The notes below the pieces were generated by a model that made no database searches, was not told where the DNA came from, and saw only the letters and a list, made by a program, of their open reading frames with translations. DNA of 64,000 nucleotides, from contig NZ_MRCE01000007.1 of the NCBI RefSeq assembly GCF_001904725.1, positions 186,001-250,000 on the forward strand, in the 5' to 3' direction. The DNA comes from Phormidium ambiguum IAM M-71 (lineage in GTDB: Bacteria; Cyanobacteriota; Cyanobacteriia; Cyanobacteriales; Aerosakkonemataceae). Shown here piece after piece: positions 27,175 through 36,300 of this stretch; position 1 is the first letter of the stretch; the number at the start of each line of letters is the position of its first letter. Position numbers and translations under genes: made by a program.

Positions 27175-28130
27175 TTGCGAAAATCCTCTTTTAATTTTGC
27201 TTCATCTAAGTTGCGTCCGATAAAAACTAATTCGTTTTTTCGAGTTTCATGAGGTTTCCATTTGCGATCGGGTTTTCCTTCAAATATCATGTGTACGCCT
27301 TGGAATACAAAGCGTTGATCTTCTCCGGCTATGTTTAAAATGCCTTTCATACGGAAAATATCTGTACCTTGAGTTCGCAATAAATTAGAAATCCAGTTGT
27401 TGAGTTTTTCTTCGTCTAATTCGCCTGATTCAACAATTGCGATCGATCCAACTGTTTCATCATGTTCGTGAGCATTTTCATCGAGAAATTGTGGATCGAT
27501 TTCCAAAGCGCGATTCAAATCAAAGGCTTTTACGCCTAATAAAGCTTCCATTTCTAATTCGGAATTTTGGGTGCAATAAATTTTTGCCATTATATTCATC
27601 GCCCGAATTCGCTTTTCTAATTCTTCTAGTTCTTCAGTGGTAACTAAATCAGTTTTGTTTAATAAAATTACATCAGCAAAAGCGATTTGTTCCTGAGCTT
27701 CGTCGCTTTCCCAATGTTGCCAAATATGTTTGGCATCGACTACAGTTACTACAGCATCAAGCAAGATTTTATCTCGCATATCTTCATCGACAAAAAAGGT
27801 CTGAATTACCGGGGCTGGATCGGCTAATCCAGTAGTTTCAATTACTAAATGATCGAATTTATTGCGGCGTTTCATTAAGTTACCAATGATCCGAATTAAG
27901 TCGCCTCGAACTGTACAACAAATGCAGCCGTTGTTCATTTCAAATATTTCTTCGTCTGCGTCGATTACTAGTTGGTTATCGATGCCAACTTCGCCAAATT
28001 CGTTGACGATTACGGCTACTTTTTTGCCGTGTTCGTAAGTTAAAATTCGGTTGAGTAAGGTGGTTTTTCCTGCACCTAAGTAACCTGTTAGTACGGTGAC
28101 GGGGACGAAGTTTTCTGTTGTGTTTAGCAA
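27162..28130 (-). CDS. COG0523/CobW-family metallochaperone GTPase (first copy)
   Basis: This 322-residue GTPase of the COG0523 family inserts or supplies metals, often zinc. The P-loop GYLGAGKTTLL is at about 16-26. The metal motif GCICC (about 68-72) is followed by TVRGDL, and the G4 motif is NKTD. The C-terminal CobW_C domain includes RMKGILNIAGEDQRFVFQGVHMIFEG and ends with VFIGRNLD. A Fur/Zur-like half-palindrome lies about 225 bases upstream. The gene heads an operon with the overlapping WD40 gene. It shares the family with the product at 33674, but the two differ enough that their clients probably differ. Confidence 0.93.
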   Translation of the reverse strand: MLNTTENFVPVTVLTGYLGAGKTTLLNRILTYEHGKKVAVIVNEFGEVGIDNQLVIDADEEIFEMNNGCICCTVRGDLIRIIGNLMKRRNKFDHLVIETTGLADPAPVIQTFFVDEDMRDKILLDAVVTVVDAKHIWQHWESDEAQEQIAFADVILLNKTDLVTTEELEELEKRIRAMNIMAKIYCTQNSELEMEALLGVKAFDLNRALEIDPQFLDENAHEHDETVGSIAIVESGELDEEKLNNWISNLLRTQGTDIFRMKGILNIAGEDQRFVFQGVHMIFEGKPDRKWKPHETRKNELVFIGRNLDEAKLKEDFRKCLV

Positions 28131-28395
28131 AGTTATTGCCTCTCTTTTTTTAACCGCAAAGGACGCATTAGGCGAAGCCTTCCCGCAGGGTAGAATGCAA
28201 AGAAGAATAAAAAGATAATTTATAGCAGTCTTAATTGTTTGGTGATTTTTTCTTTTTTTAAACCGCAGAGACGCAGAGGGCGCAGAGGGGTTTAAAGAGG
28301 GGTTATTTCACAAGTTAATTATGGCTGCTATGGTTTAGACTTTTGAAGAATCTATAATCATTCTCATTCTACTTTATCTTTTTGTTTGGTAATGT
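28131..28395. other. Intergenic gap with two GC repeats and possible metal-regulator site
   Basis: The gap holds CGCAAAGGACGC with GGCGAAGCCTTCCCGCAGGGTA (about 28152-28192), a short element scattered in cyanobacteria. It also holds ACCGCAGAGACGCAGAGGGCGCAGAGG (about 28261-28287). At 28352-28368 on the minus strand the sequence AATGAGAATGATTATAG resembles the palindrome before hemB. Confidence 0.5.
28352..28368 (-). promoter_or_regulatory. Fur/Zur-like half site upstream of cobW-WD40
   Basis: The minus strand reads AATGAGAATGATTATAG. It shares GAGAATGATT with the perfect palindrome at 36119-36131. Only the left half is well kept. It lies about 225 bases before the GTPase start, which is far unless the promoter is also far. 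In Anabaena, Zur is known to control COG0523 genes. Assignment here is tentative. Confidence 0.35.
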
Positions 28396-29295
28396 TTAGT
28401 TTTGTAAAAACGGCAAGATTTCTGTGGCGATTTCTTTAGGGAATTCTTCGTGCATTCCTAGAGAACCAGGGAGGTTGCGGGTTTGAATGTTGGGTAGTTG
28501 GGCTAAGTTGTCCATTTCTTGTTTTGATTTTGGGGGACATTGTTCGCCAATTACTACCATTATTGGTAGGGAGATTGAGTTAAATAGACTGAGGAATTCG
28601 TTGCTTGTTTGTATGGGATCTAATGCGCCTGTGACGAAGGCGACGGGGGCAAATTTTCCGCCTGGTTTTTGGGTAATTTGCCATTTTCGATCCATAAAAT
28701 CAGAAGTAAGTATTTTTGGATCGGTGAAAACATGACTTTGATACATATAACTAAGAAAGGGTGACGCAGTGTTGAGACTGTAGAGGACATCGCCTAAAAT
28801 TGGCGATCGCACTGCTTCCCGAATTATACTAAACCAATCTTGCTGTTTTCCCATCATTGTTGGCAAAGGGCCGCGCCAAGTTGGGGCAGTTAAAACGATA
28901 TGCGAAAATAGTTCTGGCTGTTCATTGGCTAACTGCATCACGTAACCTGCGCTATGTCCGGCTGCAACGACGGCTACAGGTATTTTAAAGATATTTTTGA
29001 CGAAATTTGCCAAAAATTGCTGAAATATGGCTGGTTTGTAGTCTAAGGGTGGACGATCGGAATCGCCAAAACCAGGCCAATCTAATGTTACAGTTTGAAA
29101 ATGGGGCCCTAGTAAGTTCGCTAATCCCGCCATTTCGGAACGGCTGGAAACTGTGCTAAAAGCAGGTAACAGCAATACTGGAGTTCCTGTACCAGCAGTT
29201 TCATAAACCACCCACAATTGCTGACCTTGCCAGTTCCAAGCGTATTTCTGCAAAGTGCTACCAGTAGGGGAAGTTGCTTGAGATGTCGTGTTCAT
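28396..29295 (-). CDS. Alpha/beta hydrolase
   Basis: This 299-residue alpha/beta-fold hydrolase has VLLLPAFSTVSS as the oxyanion region, the nucleophile elbow GHSAG (AAGHSAGYVMQLA, Ser at about 118), and GFGDSDRPPLD near 75. A catalytic His is likely in GSLGMHEEFP near the C-terminus, and the acid in TGALDPIQ. Lipase-like and haloperoxidase-like members look similar, so the substrate is open. No signal peptide. It is transcribed alone. Confidence 0.88.
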   Translation of the reverse strand: MNTTSQATSPTGSTLQKYAWNWQGQQLWVVYETAGTGTPVLLLPAFSTVSSRSEMAGLANLLGPHFQTVTLDWPGFGDSDRPPLDYKPAIFQQFLANFVKNIFKIPVAVVAAGHSAGYVMQLANEQPELFSHIVLTAPTWRGPLPTMMGKQQDWFSIIREAVRSPILGDVLYSLNTASPFLSYMYQSHVFTDPKILTSDFMDRKWQITQKPGGKFAPVAFVTGALDPIQTSNEFLSLFNSISLPIMVVIGEQCPPKSKQEMDNLAQLPNIQTRNLPGSLGMHEEFPKEIATEILPFLQN

Positions 29296-29348
29296 GGCTA
29301 GAAGGGAAAAAAGTTTTCATTTGCATCCGTTCTAGCCTTTAATGTATG

Positions 29349-29702
29349 TCAGGTTGTCTGACCGCGCAACTGTCGCAACGAACGAATACAAGCGGGACAA
29401 TCGCAACCAAACAAAGCTACCGCAGACTCACTTTCTTCTTCCGTAAAATCTAGTATAGGCGTATTATCTTCCCCCGGCTGACCGTTGTTTGGTGTAACTA
29501 TTGCTATCGGTAAACTTGCTTTTTTAACACAAACTAATTTAGTTGTATGCACAGAAGGAGTACAGACTAAATCCTGTTGATTTGATGCAGAAGTTTGCGT
29601 AATTATTTCCGATGCTTGTGCCGGATTGATAGTCACAAACAACGACAGTATAGATCCTAAAAGTGTCGGTCTAGTCAGTAAAACCAGAAAAATTCTATTC
29701 AT
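29349..29702 (-). CDS. Small exported protein with C-terminal CxCxxC motif
   Basis: The start is taken at ATG 29702, because GAGGAAAG lies just before it; a longer frame from 29717 would place that site inside the gene. The roughly 117-residue product has a signal peptide (MNRIFLVLLTRPTLLGSILSL, cut near AQA). The mature part has isolated Cys residues, a short acidic linker with FTEEESESA, and a C-terminal FGCDCPACIRSLRQLRG. The CDCPAC cluster could bind metal or form redox disulfides. No family is recognised. Confidence 0.65.
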   Translation of the reverse strand: MNRIFLVLLTRPTLLGSILSLFVTINPAQASEIITQTSASNQQDLVCTPSVHTTKLVCVKKASLPIAIVTPNNGQPGEDNTPILDFTEEESESAVALFGCDCPACIRSLRQLRGQTT

Positions 29703-30086
29703 TGGCTTTCCTCGCATATACTCTCTATGTTGGCCAGATTATATCAATTACCTCCAACTAATCAAAGTGTCATCTTTAATAGTTGCATCATGCTGGTAAC
29801 TATGCTAATAAGATTGCATAATATCGCTAACATAAATGTATCAATCCAAATCAGTAGGAGTAGGTTCGGCTAAAGGATTTGTTTCTAAAAGATAACTTGG
29901 CAGCAACAATCCTCCTATCCCAGGCATTTATCCCAAAAATTTAGGTAATCGATATTAAATTATTGAGATAGAAAAATAAGTTGCTACCCATTCAGAGCGT
30001 AGTAAACTAAGCAAACTTGCCTATTCTTGAATAATGCTGAATATAATTGGTATATTTTACTAAGGGATAAACAAGGATAATGAATT
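29703..30086. other. Intergenic gap with a possible micro-ORF
   Basis: This gap lies between the small exported protein and the DUF928 gene. A 28-codon minus-strand frame at 29841-29927 (MPGIGGLLLPSYLLETNPLA then a Pro/Thr-rich end) has normal cyanobacterial codon use and a weak GGGAT upstream. It could be a microprotein or the tail of a decayed gene. I found no RNA signature. Confidence 0.35.
29841..29927 (-). CDS. Possible 28-residue microprotein
   Basis: A short minus-strand frame reads from ATG (29927) to TGA (29841): MPGIGGLLLPSYLLETNPLA plus eight more residues. A GGGAT lies close upstream. Its single hydrophobic patch is too short for a membrane helix. No homologue is known to me, and it may be a gene relic. 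Confidence 0.2.
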   Translation of the reverse strand: MPGIGGLLLPSYLLETNPLAEPTPTDLD

Positions 30087-30887
30087 ATGAATTGGCAAAT
30101 GTCCTTATGTAAAAAAACTGCTGTTTCTTTAGCAGTAATTATCGATTTATTATTTGTTAATAACCTAGCTACATTAGCACTTAAAGCTGAAAATCAAACA
30201 AAAGAAACTATAAATATTAACAAAGTAGCGCAATATGTGCCACCACGAGGAATGAGTGGGCCAAGAAGTACAGCCGGGGGAGGAACTCGCGGAAATAGTT
30301 GCAGCAATACTCAAGAAAGTTCTAACCCACAACTAAAAGCTTTAGTCCCCACTGTACCTGCCACCAATAACTGGGCAGTGACAGTAGCAGCTAATCCCCA
30401 ATTTTTTGTTTATGTCCCCAAAAGTTCGGCAAAAAAAGCAGAATTTGTCCTTAAAGATGCAGCACAAAATGATATTTATCGGGCAAATTTTCCCATTTCT
30501 GGTCAAGCGGAAATCATTGAATTAAGATTGCCAAAAAACACTTCTTTGCAAGTTGGCCAGCAGTATAGTTGGTACTTTACTTTATTTTGTAATTCTGTCG
30601 ATCGCAGTCAGAATGCCTTTACTAATTCTTGGAGTCTGAGAACCGAACTTAATTCAACATTAGCCGCTCAAATCAACCAAGCAGAACCAATAGAACGTTA
30701 TAAATTATATGCTCAAAATGGCATTTGGCATGAAGCAGTAGCAACTTTAGCCGAAGAACGCCGTAAAAATCCCAACGATCCAACATTAGCAACCGAGTGG
30801 AAAAAACTTTTAGAATCAGCAGGAATTAAAGATTTAGTTGAAGCTCCCTTTACTTTGATTCAGTTAGAAGAAGCTCAACGAAATTAG
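30087..30887 (+). CDS. DUF928 exported protein
   Basis: This 266-residue protein has a signal peptide (KTAVSLAVIIDLLFVNNLATLAL) and the DUF928 domain. Recognised stretches are PRSTAGGGTRGNSC, LKALVPTVPATNNWAVTVAANPQFFVYVP, the GQQYSWYFTLFCNS region, and a C-terminal helical part with YAQNGIWHEAVATLAEERR and NPNDPTLATEW. Such proteins are almost confined to cyanobacteria and often lie beside secreted CHAT proteins, as here, 113 bases upstream of one. The function is unknown. The two Cys could form a disulfide in the periplasm. Confidence 0.88.
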   Translation: MNWQMSLCKKTAVSLAVIIDLLFVNNLATLALKAENQTKETININKVAQYVPPRGMSGPRSTAGGGTRGNSCSNTQESSNPQLKALVPTVPATNNWAVTVAANPQFFVYVPKSSAKKAEFVLKDAAQNDIYRANFPISGQAEIIELRLPKNTSLQVGQQYSWYFTLFCNSVDRSQNAFTNSWSLRTELNSTLAAQINQAEPIERYKLYAQNGIWHEAVATLAEERRKNPNDPTLATEWKKLLESAGIKDLVEAPFTLIQLEEAQRN

Positions 30888-31000
30888 ATTTTATTTGGCA
30901 AGACTTCCACTACATCAAAAATCTTGAAAAGAACTCAAGTTTATAAACCAAACCCCAACGGTAACTCCTGCTAATTCTAAGTTTTTTATAGAGTATTGTC

Positions 31001-33658
31001 ATGATCCTTAATTTATTTTTTTCGATGAATTACCGTCAAGTGAAAAAGTTCGCTATTCGCATTGTTTTGATGGTTGTGGCGACGGTTTTTAGTATTGGTT
31101 TTTCTTGGGGTTTTCCCAATTTTATTGTTAAGGCTAATGTGGCGGATTCTTCCCAATTATCGGTTAGTAATTCTCAACAATTATTGTCTCAGGGAAGAGA
31201 TTTTTTTCAAGCTGGACAGTTTTATGAAGCTGCTAAGGTTTGGCGAGATGCTGTAGGGGTTTTTCAGCGTTCGGGTGATAAATTAAGTCAGGCTTTAGCT
31301 TTGAGTTATTTATCTTTGGCTTATCAACAACTTGGGGAATGGGAAGCGGCGACGGATGCGATTAATTCTAGTCTTGCTATTTTGCAAGGGAGGGAGATTA
31401 GTGATAATAAGGATCGATCGCTAATTCTAGCTCAAGCATTAAATACTCAAGGTCATTTGCAGTTGGCTTTAGGTAATTCAGAATCAGCTTTGAAAATTTG
31501 GGAAAAGGCTGCTGCTGAGTATACCAAATTAGGTGATGTTGAAGGAACTATTGGTAGTCAAATTAATCAAGCTCAAGCTTTGCAATCTTTGGGGATGTAT
31601 CGTCAAGCTAGGAAAATTTTAGAAGATGTAGAATTATCTTTGCAGAATCAATCCAATTCTTCAGTGAAAGCCACAGGTTTACTAAGTTTAGGTAATTCTT
31701 TACAAGCAATAGGGGAGTTGGAAAAGTCGCGGGAATTATTACAAAAAAGTTTGCAAATAGCTCAAGATTTAAATTCTAAATCGGCTATGAGTTCGGCTTT
31801 TTTAAGTTTGGGTAATACTAGCCGTAGTTTGGCAAAAAAAGCGGAAGAAACTGCGGAACTAGAGACGGCGCAGATTGAATTAGAAAAGGCTCGGAAAGCT
31901 TATCAAGAAGCGGTGGAATTGTCTAATTCATTGGGATTACGAACCAACGCGCAAATTAATCTATTTAGTTTGTTAGTAAGTCAAAAAGAGTTTGCGGAAG
32001 CGGAGAAATTACGATCGCAAATTCAGTTACCAGATTTACCCCCAAGTCGTCAAACAGTCTATGCTTTAATCAATTATTCTCAAAGTTTACTCCAATTAAC
32101 AAAGGAACAAGGGAAATCGGGCAATTATCAAGAAGTTGCCCAAATATTGGCGAAGGCTATTCAACAAGCAAAAAGTTTGAAAGATCCAAAAATGGAATCT
32201 TATGCTCTTGGTAATTTAGGAGAATTATACGAACAAAATCAACAATTTAATGAAGCACAAACTCTGACAAAAGAAGCTTTAGTTTTGGCTCAATCAATTA
32301 ATGCTGCTCATATTGCGTATCGTTGGCAATGGCAATTAGGAAGACTTTTTAAAGATTTAGGAAATAAACAGGAAGCGATCGCTACTTATACTATAGCAGT
32401 GGAGACGCTAAAATCTCTCCGTAATGATTTAGTTGCAATTAATCTGGATAACCCAGATATTCAGTTTTCATTTAGAGATAGTGTAGAACCTGTTTATCGA
32501 GAATTAGTTGATTTATTAATTACCACCGACACAGAAACTAGCCAAGAAAATCTCAGCAAAGCACGTTCTGTGATTGAGTCACTTCAATTAGCAGAACTTG
32601 ATAACTTTTTTCAGGAAGCTTGTTTAGATGCCAAACCGATACAAGTCGATCGAATAGATAAAAGTGCCGCTATAATTTACCCAATAATTTTAAACAATAA
32701 ATTAGCTATTATTGCTGCATTACCTGACTCTCCTCTCCGCCTTTATAATACTATTAAACCGCCAGGAAAAATTGAAAATGTTCTGAACGATTTACAACAA
32801 GATATTGGCAGAATTGCGGCAAATAATCAGCAAATTAAACAACTTTCTCAAGAAGTTTATAATTGGATTATTAGGCCACTGGAAGCAGAGTTAAATGCTA
32901 AAAAAATCCAAACTTTAGTATTTGTTTGCGATGGAATTTTACGCAAAATTCCGATGGCGGCATTGCACGATGGTAAACAATATTTAATAGAAAAATACAA
33001 TATTGCTTTCACTCCGGGATTACAATTACTACCTCCACAACCACTGAAAAGGGAGCAATTTATAGTGCTGGCGGCTGGTTTATCGGAAGCGCGTTCGGGA
33101 TTTTCTCCTCTCCCAAATGTGGAAAGAGAGTTAGATCAAATTAATTCCCAAGTTTCGACTAAACAACTTTTAAATCAACAGTTTACTAATGATAATTTGC
33201 AACAGGAACTTAATTTAGTTAGTTTTCCTGTTGTACATATTGCTACTCATGGTCAATTTAGTTCTCGCGCTGAAAAAACGTTTATTATTACTTGGGATAA
33301 TCAAATTAATGTCAAAAATTTAGATAGCTTACTGAGGGCGCGGGAACAAAAAGTTTCCCGTCCAATTGAGTTATTAGTATTTAGTGCTTGCGAAACTGCT
33401 AGAGGAGACGATCGCGCAGCGTTAGGATTAGCGGGTGTAGCATTAAGAGCGGGAGCACGCAGTACTTTAGCAACTTTGTGGCGAGTTAGTGATGATTCAA
33501 CTGCTACTTTAATGGCAAGATTTTACAAAGAATTAACTAACTCTAATGTTACCAAAGCTGAAGCACTAAGACGTGCTCAATTGAGTCTTTTGCAGGAAGA
33601 AGATTACAAGTTTCCTTATTTTTGGGCTCCTTATGTTTTGGTGGGAAATTGGCGTTAA
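31001..33658 (+). CDS. Exported TPR-CHAT protein (caspase-like fold)
   Basis: This 885-residue protein starts with a signal or anchor helix (VLMVVATVFSIGFSWGF). An ATG at 31025 is an equally good start. About ten TPR units fill residues 50-480. The C-terminal CHAT domain (about 600-885) carries the catalytic pair: His in IATHGQFSSRA near 750 and Cys in FSACETARGDDRAALGL near 796. The GVALRAGARSTLATLW stretch that ends CHAT domains follows. CHAT domains are cysteine proteases of the caspase/separase clan, and secreted cyanobacterial ones have no known substrate. The DUF928 gene directly upstream is the probable partner. Confidence 0.92.
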   Translation: MILNLFFSMNYRQVKKFAIRIVLMVVATVFSIGFSWGFPNFIVKANVADSSQLSVSNSQQLLSQGRDFFQAGQFYEAAKVWRDAVGVFQRSGDKLSQALALSYLSLAYQQLGEWEAATDAINSSLAILQGREISDNKDRSLILAQALNTQGHLQLALGNSESALKIWEKAAAEYTKLGDVEGTIGSQINQAQALQSLGMYRQARKILEDVELSLQNQSNSSVKATGLLSLGNSLQAIGELEKSRELLQKSLQIAQDLNSKSAMSSAFLSLGNTSRSLAKKAEETAELETAQIELEKARKAYQEAVELSNSLGLRTNAQINLFSLLVSQKEFAEAEKLRSQIQLPDLPPSRQTVYALINYSQSLLQLTKEQGKSGNYQEVAQILAKAIQQAKSLKDPKMESYALGNLGELYEQNQQFNEAQTLTKEALVLAQSINAAHIAYRWQWQLGRLFKDLGNKQEAIATYTIAVETLKSLRNDLVAINLDNPDIQFSFRDSVEPVYRELVDLLITTDTETSQENLSKARSVIESLQLAELDNFFQEACLDAKPIQVDRIDKSAAIIYPIILNNKLAIIAALPDSPLRLYNTIKPPGKIENVLNDLQQDIGRIAANNQQIKQLSQEVYNWIIRPLEAELNAKKIQTLVFVCDGILRKIPMAALHDGKQYLIEKYNIAFTPGLQLLPPQPLKREQFIVLAAGLSEARSGFSPLPNVERELDQINSQVSTKQLLNQQFTNDNLQQELNLVSFPVVHIATHGQFSSRAEKTFIITWDNQINVKNLDSLLRAREQKVSRPIELLVFSACETARGDDRAALGLAGVALRAGARSTLATLWRVSDDSTATLMARFYKELTNSNVTKAEALRRAQLSLLQEEDYKFPYFWAPYVLVGNWR

Positions 33659-33673
33659 TATTTATCTTTCCCA

Positions 33674-34663
33674 TCACCAAGTTAGGCAGTTATTAAGTTG
33701 CTGATTAATTTCTAGTGGGTTTAAAGAACGCCCAATAAATACTATTTGATTGTTAGGTTTTCCTTGCCAGTCTTCGTCTTTTAATTCGTAACGTTTACCG
33801 CTAAGTTGAAAGATATGTCTTCGGGGACTTTCTTTAAACCAAAGGATGCCTTTGGCGCGAAACACGCCAACTGGGAGTTTATCTTGTAAGAATACCTGGA
33901 ATTTTTTCACGGCGAAAGGGCGATCGCTACGAAAGGAAAAAGAAACAAATCCATCGTTGGCGATATGATTGGCATTATTAGGAATATTGGCTAAATCTAG
34001 ATTTTGGTAAAATTCGGTTTGCGAGAGATTGACATCTAAAATTAGGGGAAGAGGAACTTGTGCGTATTGCGATCGTAAAATTCGCGCCCCACCTTTGATA
34101 GTATCAATAAAGCCTTCTAATTCGGCTAATTTATTTTCTGGCACTAAATCCGTTTTATTGAGGATAATAACGTCACCATAAGCTACTTGATTAAGTGCAA
34201 TCTGACTCTCCAAATCATCGGGAGTAAAATTCTCCGCATCTACAACAGTTAAAACCGAATCCAAAGTGATAAATTCTCTTAATTCCGTACCAACTAAGGT
34301 GAGAATAATTGGCAAAGGATCTGCTAACCCTGTAGTTTCAATTACCAGATAATCAATGCGGTCTTGTCTTTCTAAAATTTTATAAACTGCATCGACTAAA
34401 CCAGTGTTCATAGTACAACAAATACAGCCATTACTCAATTCCACCATATCTTCTTCTAACGAGACTAGTAGCTGGCTGTCAATGTTAATATCACCAAATT
34501 CATTAACTAAAACTGCTACTTTTAAACTTTCCTGGTTTTTGAGTATTTGATTGAGTAAGGTAGTTTTGCCGCTACCTAAAAACCCTGTAATTATTGTTAC
34601 AGGCATTCCTCGCTTGGGAATTTCAGCAAGAAAACTTTGTTGTTGTACTATTAATTCTTTCAT
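33674..34663 (-). CDS. COG0523/CobW-family metallochaperone GTPase (second copy)
   Basis: This 329-residue GTPase has the P-loop GFLGSGKTTLL (about 26-36), the metal motif GCICC followed by TMNTGL, the G4 NKTD and a CobW_C domain with FRAKGILWFKESPRRHIFQLSGKRYEL. It ends VFIGRSLNP. Its ATG overlaps the sufE stop by four bases, and hemB is 5 bases upstream of sufE. The three genes form one operon behind a Fur/Zur-like palindrome. It probably handles a divalent metal under limitation, and the client is not known. Confidence 0.94.
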   Translation of the reverse strand: MKELIVQQQSFLAEIPKRGMPVTIITGFLGSGKTTLLNQILKNQESLKVAVLVNEFGDINIDSQLLVSLEEDMVELSNGCICCTMNTGLVDAVYKILERQDRIDYLVIETTGLADPLPIILTLVGTELREFITLDSVLTVVDAENFTPDDLESQIALNQVAYGDVIILNKTDLVPENKLAELEGFIDTIKGGARILRSQYAQVPLPLILDVNLSQTEFYQNLDLANIPNNANHIANDGFVSFSFRSDRPFAVKKFQVFLQDKLPVGVFRAKGILWFKESPRRHIFQLSGKRYELKDEDWQGKPNNQIVFIGRSLNPLEINQQLNNCLTW

Positions 34664-35091
34664 TGTTTAGAATTTGAGTTTTGATAAAGAAGCGCCTGTT
34701 TTCGCATAGCTTGAAAGATGTTGTAAAACCCATTGGCGCGGGAAGGAGTTAAACTAACATTCAAACCTGTATCTTTAATGAATTCTGGAGAAACTTCTAA
34801 AATTTCTCCTATTGTTAATCCGTTTAATCCAGTAATTAATAGCCCTAGCAAACCTTTAACTAACTGAGAATCAGAATCCCCTTGAAAATAAACTTTCTCT
34901 CCTTGTAACTGGCAAGTAATATAAACCTGAGAAACACACCCAGGAACTTGATTTTCAGGCAGTTTTGCCTCAGAGGGAAATTCTGGCAACTTCTTTGCAT
35001 ACCAGAGTAGTTGTTCGTAACGCAATTTGTTATTGGTTTGATGGGCAAAACGTTGCACTATTTTAGCTAAAGAATCTGGTAACTGTGGCAT
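34660..35091 (-). CDS. sufE: SufE family sulfur-transfer protein
   Basis: This 143-residue SufE protein accepts sulfur from the cysteine desulfurase SufS for iron-sulfur cluster assembly. The active Cys52 lies in NQVPGCVSQVYI, with VYFQGDSDSQLVKGLLGLLI downstream as in the family. It overlaps the GTPase start by four bases and follows hemB by 5 bases. The placement in a heme/metal operon, away from the suf genes, suggests a coordinated iron or zinc response. Confidence 0.94.
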   Translation of the reverse strand: MPQLPDSLAKIVQRFAHQTNNKLRYEQLLWYAKKLPEFPSEAKLPENQVPGCVSQVYITCQLQGEKVYFQGDSDSQLVKGLLGLLITGLNGLTIGEILEVSPEFIKDTGLNVSLTPSRANGFYNIFQAMRKQALLYQNSNSKQ

Positions 35092-35096
35092 TTTTC

Positions 35097-36107
<1,011 letters not shown>

Positions 36108-36118
36108 CTATTTATTTA

Positions 36119-36131
36119 GAGAATGATTCTC
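36119..36131. promoter_or_regulatory. Fur/Zur-like operator upstream of hemB
   Basis: GAGAATGATTCTC is a perfect 13-base palindrome around a central G, continued by ATTATATAATT. It sits 12 bases before the hemB start on the minus strand and overlaps an AT-rich promoter-like stretch. The core matches Fur-family boxes (GATAATGATAATCATTATC). Zur is more likely than Fur, given the COG0523 gene in the operon. Direct binding is inferred. Confidence 0.6.
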
Positions 36132-36205
36132 ATTATATAATTAATCGTACCAAACCAGAAATCACGTTTCGCTTTGTTAAGACTTACGCAACTAGCACAA
36201 TTATT

Positions 36206-36266
36206 AGGGTGCGTCAGACCTTCAATTTTTGATGCTTATTTTCAACTTTAATGTCTGACGCATCCT
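36206..36266. repeat. Hairpin repeat between hemB and the secreted protein gene
   Basis: AGGGTGCGTCAGACC (36206-36220) pairs with GTCTGACGCATCCT (36253-36266). GACTTACGCA just before it resembles the ends of the 50143 repeat. No T-run follows. It is probably a short dispersed element, not a simple terminator. Confidence 0.55.
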
Positions 36267-36300
36267 ACAACTTATGTTTTGGTTATAAATTGGTGTTAAT

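Noticed and set aside
29718-30086. Possible riboswitch upstream of the DUF928 gene
   Set aside because: Short G-rich pieces were seen (AGGAGTAGG), but no conserved pairing or known riboswitch core was found.
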